A stretch of 64,000 bases of DNA, from NCBI GenBank assembly GCA_030447955.1, contig JAUJNY010000002.1, positions 68,109 through 132,108 on the forward strand. The letters run 5' to 3'. Origin of the DNA: Jiangellales bacterium (lineage in GTDB: Bacteria > Actinomycetota > Actinomycetes > Jiangellales > Jiangellaceae). The notes beneath the pieces were generated by a model. It had not been told where the DNA came from. It saw only the letters and a program-made list of their open reading frames with translations, and made no database searches. The number at the start of each line of letters is the position of its first letter. Positions within the stretch are counted from its first letter, which is position 1. The translations under genes and the position numbers were made by a program. This document shows positions 60,781 to 64,000 of the stretch, in pieces.

Positions 60781-63260
60781 GTAGTGCCGCCTACCGCAGC
60801 GATGGGCTGCGGCAGCGGCGTCCCGGAGCCGTCGCGACGGGCGTCCGCCGCCGGTAGCTCGACGGGGACCCCACTGGCGGCCGCGGCCCGGGCCGGCGCC
60901 GCGCCGGCCCAGGCGAGCACGAGGGCGTCCTCGCCGCGCAAGAAGCGGTGACAGCGGACTCCGCTGGTGCCGCGACCCTTGGCGGGGAAATCGGTGAACG
61001 GCGTCACCTTGACCGAGCCGGCCACGGTGCCCGAGGTGCCCGCCAAGGTGCCGCCCGAAGTACCGGGCCGGTTGGCCAGGCGCCCCGCGACGGTGACCAC
61101 CACCGACTCCCGGGAAGGGTCGACGGCTCCGCCGAAGATCAGTGAGCAGCCTGCAGCCAGCCGGATGCCGGCGACCCCGGCAGCCCCGCGACCCTGCGGA
61201 CGTACCGACGCGGCGGGTATGCGCAGCAGTTGCGCATCGGAGGACACCAGCACCAGGTCCTCCTCACCGGTGCGCAGCTCGACGGCGCCGACCACCGAGT
61301 CGCCGGGCTCCAGCCGGACGACGTCCCAGGCGTCGCGGTTGGCAGGATGGTCGGGGGCCACCCGCTTGACGATGCCGCGGCGGGTGGCCAGGGCGACCCC
61401 CGGCGAGCCCGGATCGAGCGTGGTGAGACCGAGCAGTCGCTCGTTAGCGTGGAGGTCGAGGAACTCACTGACCGGGGCGCCGCCGGCCAGTGACGGTGCC
61501 TGAGCCGTCGCGGGGAGCGCCGGGAGGTCGAGCACGGGGAGCCGGATCACCCGCCCGGTGCTCGTCAAGGCCCCCACCTGGCCGCGGGCGCTCGCCGGGA
61601 CCGCGGACACCAGCACGTCGTGCTGCGCCCGCGCAGCTCCCGGCCGTGGCAGGTCCTCGGCCGAGACGGTCCGGGCGAGCAGCCCGGCCGAGGACAGCAG
61701 CACCCAGCACGGCGCGTCCGGCACCTCCAGCGGCGGCGCTTTGGCGGTTGTGGTCGGCTGTGCGGCCGCGGCGAGGAGCACGGTGCGCCGCGGTGTGGCG
61801 TGGGTGGCGGCGACCTCGGCGAGCTCGGCCGAGACGAGCTCGCGCAGCCGGTCGGGGGAGTCGAGCACCTCGGTCAGCTCGGCGATCTCAGCCCGCAGCG
61901 TCTCCTTCTCGCGCTCCAGCTCGAGGCGGTCGACGCGGGTGAGCCGACGCAGCGGGGTGTCGAGGACGTACTGCGCCTGGACCGGCGAGAGCTCGAAGAC
62001 CGCCATGAGCCGCTCCCGCGCGGTGGCGGCGTCAGCGGAGGCACGGATCAGTTGGATGACCTCGTCGATGTCGAGCAGGGCGACGAGCAGGCCTTCGACC
62101 AGGTGCAGTCGCTCCTCCCGCCGGCGGCGCCGGTACGCCGAGCGACGGCGGACCACCTCGAGCCGGTGGGCGACGTAGACCTCGAGCAGCTCCTTGAGCC
62201 CTAAGGTGCGGGGCTGACCGTCGACGAGGGCCACGTTGTTGATGCCGAAGGAGTCCTCCAGCGGCGTCAGCCGGTACAGCTGCTCGAGCACCGCCTCGGG
62301 CTCGAAGCCGCTCTTGATCTCGACCACGAGCCGCAGGCCCTTGTCCATATCGGTGTAGTCCTCGACGTCCGCGACGCCCTGCAGCCGCCGGCTGCGGACG
62401 AGCTCGGCGACCCGCTCGCGCACCCGCTCGGGGCCGACCCCGTACGGCAGCTCGGTGATGACGATGCCGCGCCGGCGGGGTGTGAGCGCCTCGATGCGGG
62501 CGCTGGCGCGCACCCGGAAGGTGCCGCGGCCGCTGCGGTAGGCCTCCCGTACCCCGTCCAGACCGATGATCTTGCCTCCGGTGGGCAGGTCGGGACCGGG
62601 CACGAGGCGCATGAGCTGGTCGAGGTCGGCGTCTGGATGGGTGAGCAGATGGCGCGCCGCGGCGACGACCTCGCCGAGGTTGTGCGGGGCCATGCTCGTC
62701 GCCATGCCGACCGCGATGCCGGCGGCGCCGTTGACCAGCAGGTTGGGGAAGGCGGCGGGCAGGACCTCGGGTTGCTGCTCGCGCCCGTCGTAGTTGGGCA
62801 CCATCGCCACGACGTCTTCGTCGAGCGAGGCAGTGAGCAGCGTCGCCGCCGCTGCCGGCCGGCACTCGGTGTAGCGCATGGCCGCCGGGCCGGCGTCGGG
62901 CGAGCCGAAGTTGCCGTGGCCGTCGACCAGCGGGACCCGCATGGCGAACGGCTGGGCCATGCGGACGAGGGTGTCGTAGATCGCGGTGTCGCCGTGCGGA
63001 TGCAGCTTGCCCATGACTTCGCCGACGACCCGGGCGCTCTTGACGTGGCCGCGCTCCGGTCGCAGGCCCATCTCGGCCATCTGGTAGAGGATGCGCCGCT
63101 GCACGGGCTTGAGGCCGTCCCGGGCGTCGGGCAGCGCCCGGGTGTAGATCACCGAGTACGCGTACTCGAGGAAGCTGCCGCGCATCTCCTCGGCGACGTC
63201 GACCTCGACGATCCGCTCCGGGATCTCCGGCGAGGGCGTCGGGGTGCGACGGCGGGCCAT
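60777..63260 (-). CDS. parC: Topoisomerase IV subunit A (second GyrA paralogue)
   Basis: An 827-residue DNA-breakage subunit. The catalytic Tyr130 lies in AAMRYTECR; the quinolone-region helix reads [31 protein letters not shown] and [17 protein letters not shown] follow. The C-terminal half is the beta-pinwheel domain, with degenerate repeats ([15 protein letters not shown]). The GyrA-box (QRRGGKG) of a true gyrase is not evident, which supports ParC. Starts at ATG 63260 or 63266; GGAGGAGG is better spaced for 63260. Its stop overlaps lprG. Confidence 0.92.
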   Translation of the reverse strand: MARRRTPTPSPEIPERIVEVDVAEEMRGSFLEYAYSVIYTRALPDARDGLKPVQRRILYQMAEMGLRPERGHVKSARVVGEVMGKLHPHGDTAIYDTLVRMAQPFAMRVPLVDGHGNFGSPDAGPAAMRYTECRPAAAATLLTASLDEDVVAMVPNYDGREQQPEVLPAAFPNLLVNGAAGIAVGMATSMAPHNLGEVVAAARHLLTHPDADLDQLMRLVPGPDLPTGGKIIGLDGVREAYRSGRGTFRVRASARIEALTPRRRGIVITELPYGVGPERVRERVAELVRSRRLQGVADVEDYTDMDKGLRLVVEIKSGFEPEAVLEQLYRLTPLEDSFGINNVALVDGQPRTLGLKELLEVYVAHRLEVVRRRSAYRRRRREERLHLVEGLLVALLDIDEVIQLIRASADAATARERLMAVFELSPVQAQYVLDTPLRRLTRVDRLELEREKETLRAEIAELTEVLDSPDRLRELVSAELAEVAATHATPRRTVLLAAAAQPTTTAKAPPLEVPDAPCWVLLSSAGLLARTVSAEDLPRPGAARAQHDVLVSAVPASARGQVGALTSTGRVIRLPVLDLPALPATAQAPSLAGGAPVSEFLDLHANERLLGLTTLDPGSPGVALATRRGIVKRVAPDHPANRDAWDVVRLEPGDSVVGAVELRTGEEDLVLVSSDAQLLRIPAASVRPQGRGAAGVAGIRLAAGCSLIFGGAVDPSRESVVVTVAGRLANRPGTSGGTLAGTSGTVAGSVKVTPFTDFPAKGRGTSGVRCHRFLRGEDALVLAWAGAAPARAAAASGVPVELPAADARRDGSGTPLPQPIAAVGGTT

Positions 63261-63386
63261 GCTCATGCCTCCTCCGACCACGGGTTGGAGCCATCCTGCC
63301 CGAGCGCGGCGACACCGGCTGGCAGCGCATAAGGTGTCCGGCGCGCCGCCGCCGCCCGCCGCGGCGGCAGGACAGGGAGGCCTGGC

Positions 63387-63674
63387 TTGAGCTCCGTCCC
63401 CGAAGGCTCCACCGGCCCCGCAGGTCCTCCCCGCGTTGACACGGTCGAACCGCTGTTGCGCACGGTCGTGTCCCGGCACCTCGACGTCGACCCGGCTCGG
63501 CTGGTCCCCGAAGCCGCGCTGGGGGACGACCTGTGCATCGACTCCCTTGACGCCGCAGAGCTCGTCATCGTGGTCGGGGACGCGCTCGGCACGGAGCTGG
63601 CCGACGACGTGCTCGACGGCGTACGGACCTACGGTGACCTCACCTGCGCGGTGGCTGCCCGGCTGCGGGACTGA
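63387..63674 (+). CDS. Acyl carrier protein (phosphopantetheine-binding)
   Basis: A 95-residue ACP. The phosphopantetheine site is Ser53 in [11 protein letters not shown], and [19 protein letters not shown] is the usual first helix. TTG 63387 is preceded by AGGGAGG. It differs from a typical fatty-acid ACP by Cys at the position before IDSLD. Its last 35 bases overlap the end of a second ACP gene on the other strand. A lipid or polyketide locus probably starts here and runs beyond the window. Confidence 0.85.
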   Translation: MSSVPEGSTGPAGPPRVDTVEPLLRTVVSRHLDVDPARLVPEAALGDDLCIDSLDAAELVIVVGDALGTELADDVLDGVRTYGDLTCAVAARLRD

Positions 63675-63915
63675 TCCCGCCGAGCGCGCGGAGCACCGCC
63701 TCGACGAGTTCGGCCACCGTGATCGGCTCGGTCACCGCGCCGTCGGGGAGAGCGACGTCCAGGTCATCCTCCAGTCGCATCGCGAGGTCGAGGCGGGCGA
63801 GGGAGTCCAGGCCGAGGTCGACGTCCAGGCGCGTCTGCGGCTGCAGCGCCGTCCGTTCCACGGCAAGGTGTGCACTCACCACCGTGAGGATGCGTTCGTC
63901 CAGGGGCTCGCTCAT
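63640..63915 (-). CDS. Second acyl carrier protein
   Basis: A 91-residue ACP with Ser38 in [17 protein letters not shown], the classic DSL site. [20 protein letters not shown] is helix I. ATG 63915 overlaps the stop of the partial gene upstream in ATGA, so it belongs to an operon that enters from the right edge of the window. Convergent with the other ACP gene, tail to tail with a 35-base overlap. Confidence 0.88.
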   Translation of the reverse strand: MSEPLDERILTVVSAHLAVERTALQPQTRLDVDLGLDSLARLDLAMRLEDDLDVALPDGAVTEPITVAELVEAVLRALGGISPAAGQPPRR

Positions 63916-64000
63916 CTGTCGACGCGAGCCGAAAACGCGAGCAGCGTCAGGTCGCGCACGGTCCCGCCTCGTCGCGGGCGCCGGCCGCGGCGCCACTCGC
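63912..64000 (-). CDS. C-terminal end of an unidentified gene
   Basis: The last 28 codons of a gene from beyond the window read [20 protein letters not shown] before the stop at 63912-63914. The stop shares ATGA with the ACP start, which supports this frame. Too short to name; being coupled to an ACP gene, a lipid or polyketide enzyme is possible. Confidence 0.4.
   Translation of the reverse strand, partial: EWRRGRRPRRGGTVRDLTLLAFSARVDR

Overview
The window reads as chromosome of a high-GC actinomycete, probably of the Frankiales/Geodermatophilales type. The evidence is a WhiB regulator, an HrdB/SigA-type primary sigma factor, a second type II topoisomerase pair (parE/parC) near it, an LprG-like lipoprotein with its partner transporter, a PAC2 protein, many GTG starts, and dense gene packing with 4-base GTGA/ATGA overlaps. 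I see no rRNA, tRNA, CRISPR array, phage or insertion-sequence transposase.

Layout. 1-1815: end of a NodI/NodJ-like ABC exporter. 1868-5938: a two-helix K+ channel, a zinc alcohol dehydrogenase, a trypsin-like protease and a lipoprotein. 6179-10874 (minus): oleA, an oleB-oleC fusion and oleD, a long-chain olefin operon joined by GTGA overlaps; a 69-bp palindromic element sits in frame inside oleBC. 11002-20728: mixed housekeeping and redox genes (DUF72, aldo/keto reductase, Old Yellow Enzyme, a DEAD-box helicase with three apparent frameshifts, HAD, PAC2, thiamine-binding protein, exonuclease III). 20822-28280: an FMN glutamate-synthase-like protein, a channel-like protein without a selectivity filter, an acyl desaturase behind a tandem dyad operator, ArfB, a secreted subtilase and an amidase. 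28327-38491: SDR, drug exporter, LigD-type polymerase, SufE with a sulfurtransferase, ATP-dependent DNA ligase, PHP protein, DapA-like aldolase and a glutamate-cysteine ligase homologue.

38544-48800 (minus) is the most striking block. It holds nine genes overlapping end to end: carbamoyltransferase, a GT2-GmhB fusion, GT9, a GT-B enzyme, GT4, GmhA, HldE, SDR and GT9. It combines the enzymes for nucleotide-activated manno-heptose with four or five glycosyltransferases and a carbamoyltransferase, all in a Gram-positive. This looks like a carbamoylated, heptose-containing surface glycoconjugate pathway and is my main candidate for an undescribed system.

48977-51320 holds whiB, a universal stress protein and the primary sigma factor. 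51435-54830 is a zone of decay, with frameshifted RibD-like and VOC genes and a shredded beta-propeller pseudogene, among small secreted proteins. 55979-63260 holds parE and parC; parC overlaps an lprG-like lipoprotein gene, which overlaps a P55-like MFS gene. The end (63387-64000) has two convergent acyl carrier protein genes, apparently the edge of a lipid or polyketide locus. Several frameshifts lie in short homopolymers, so consensus errors must be excluded before calling those genes dead.
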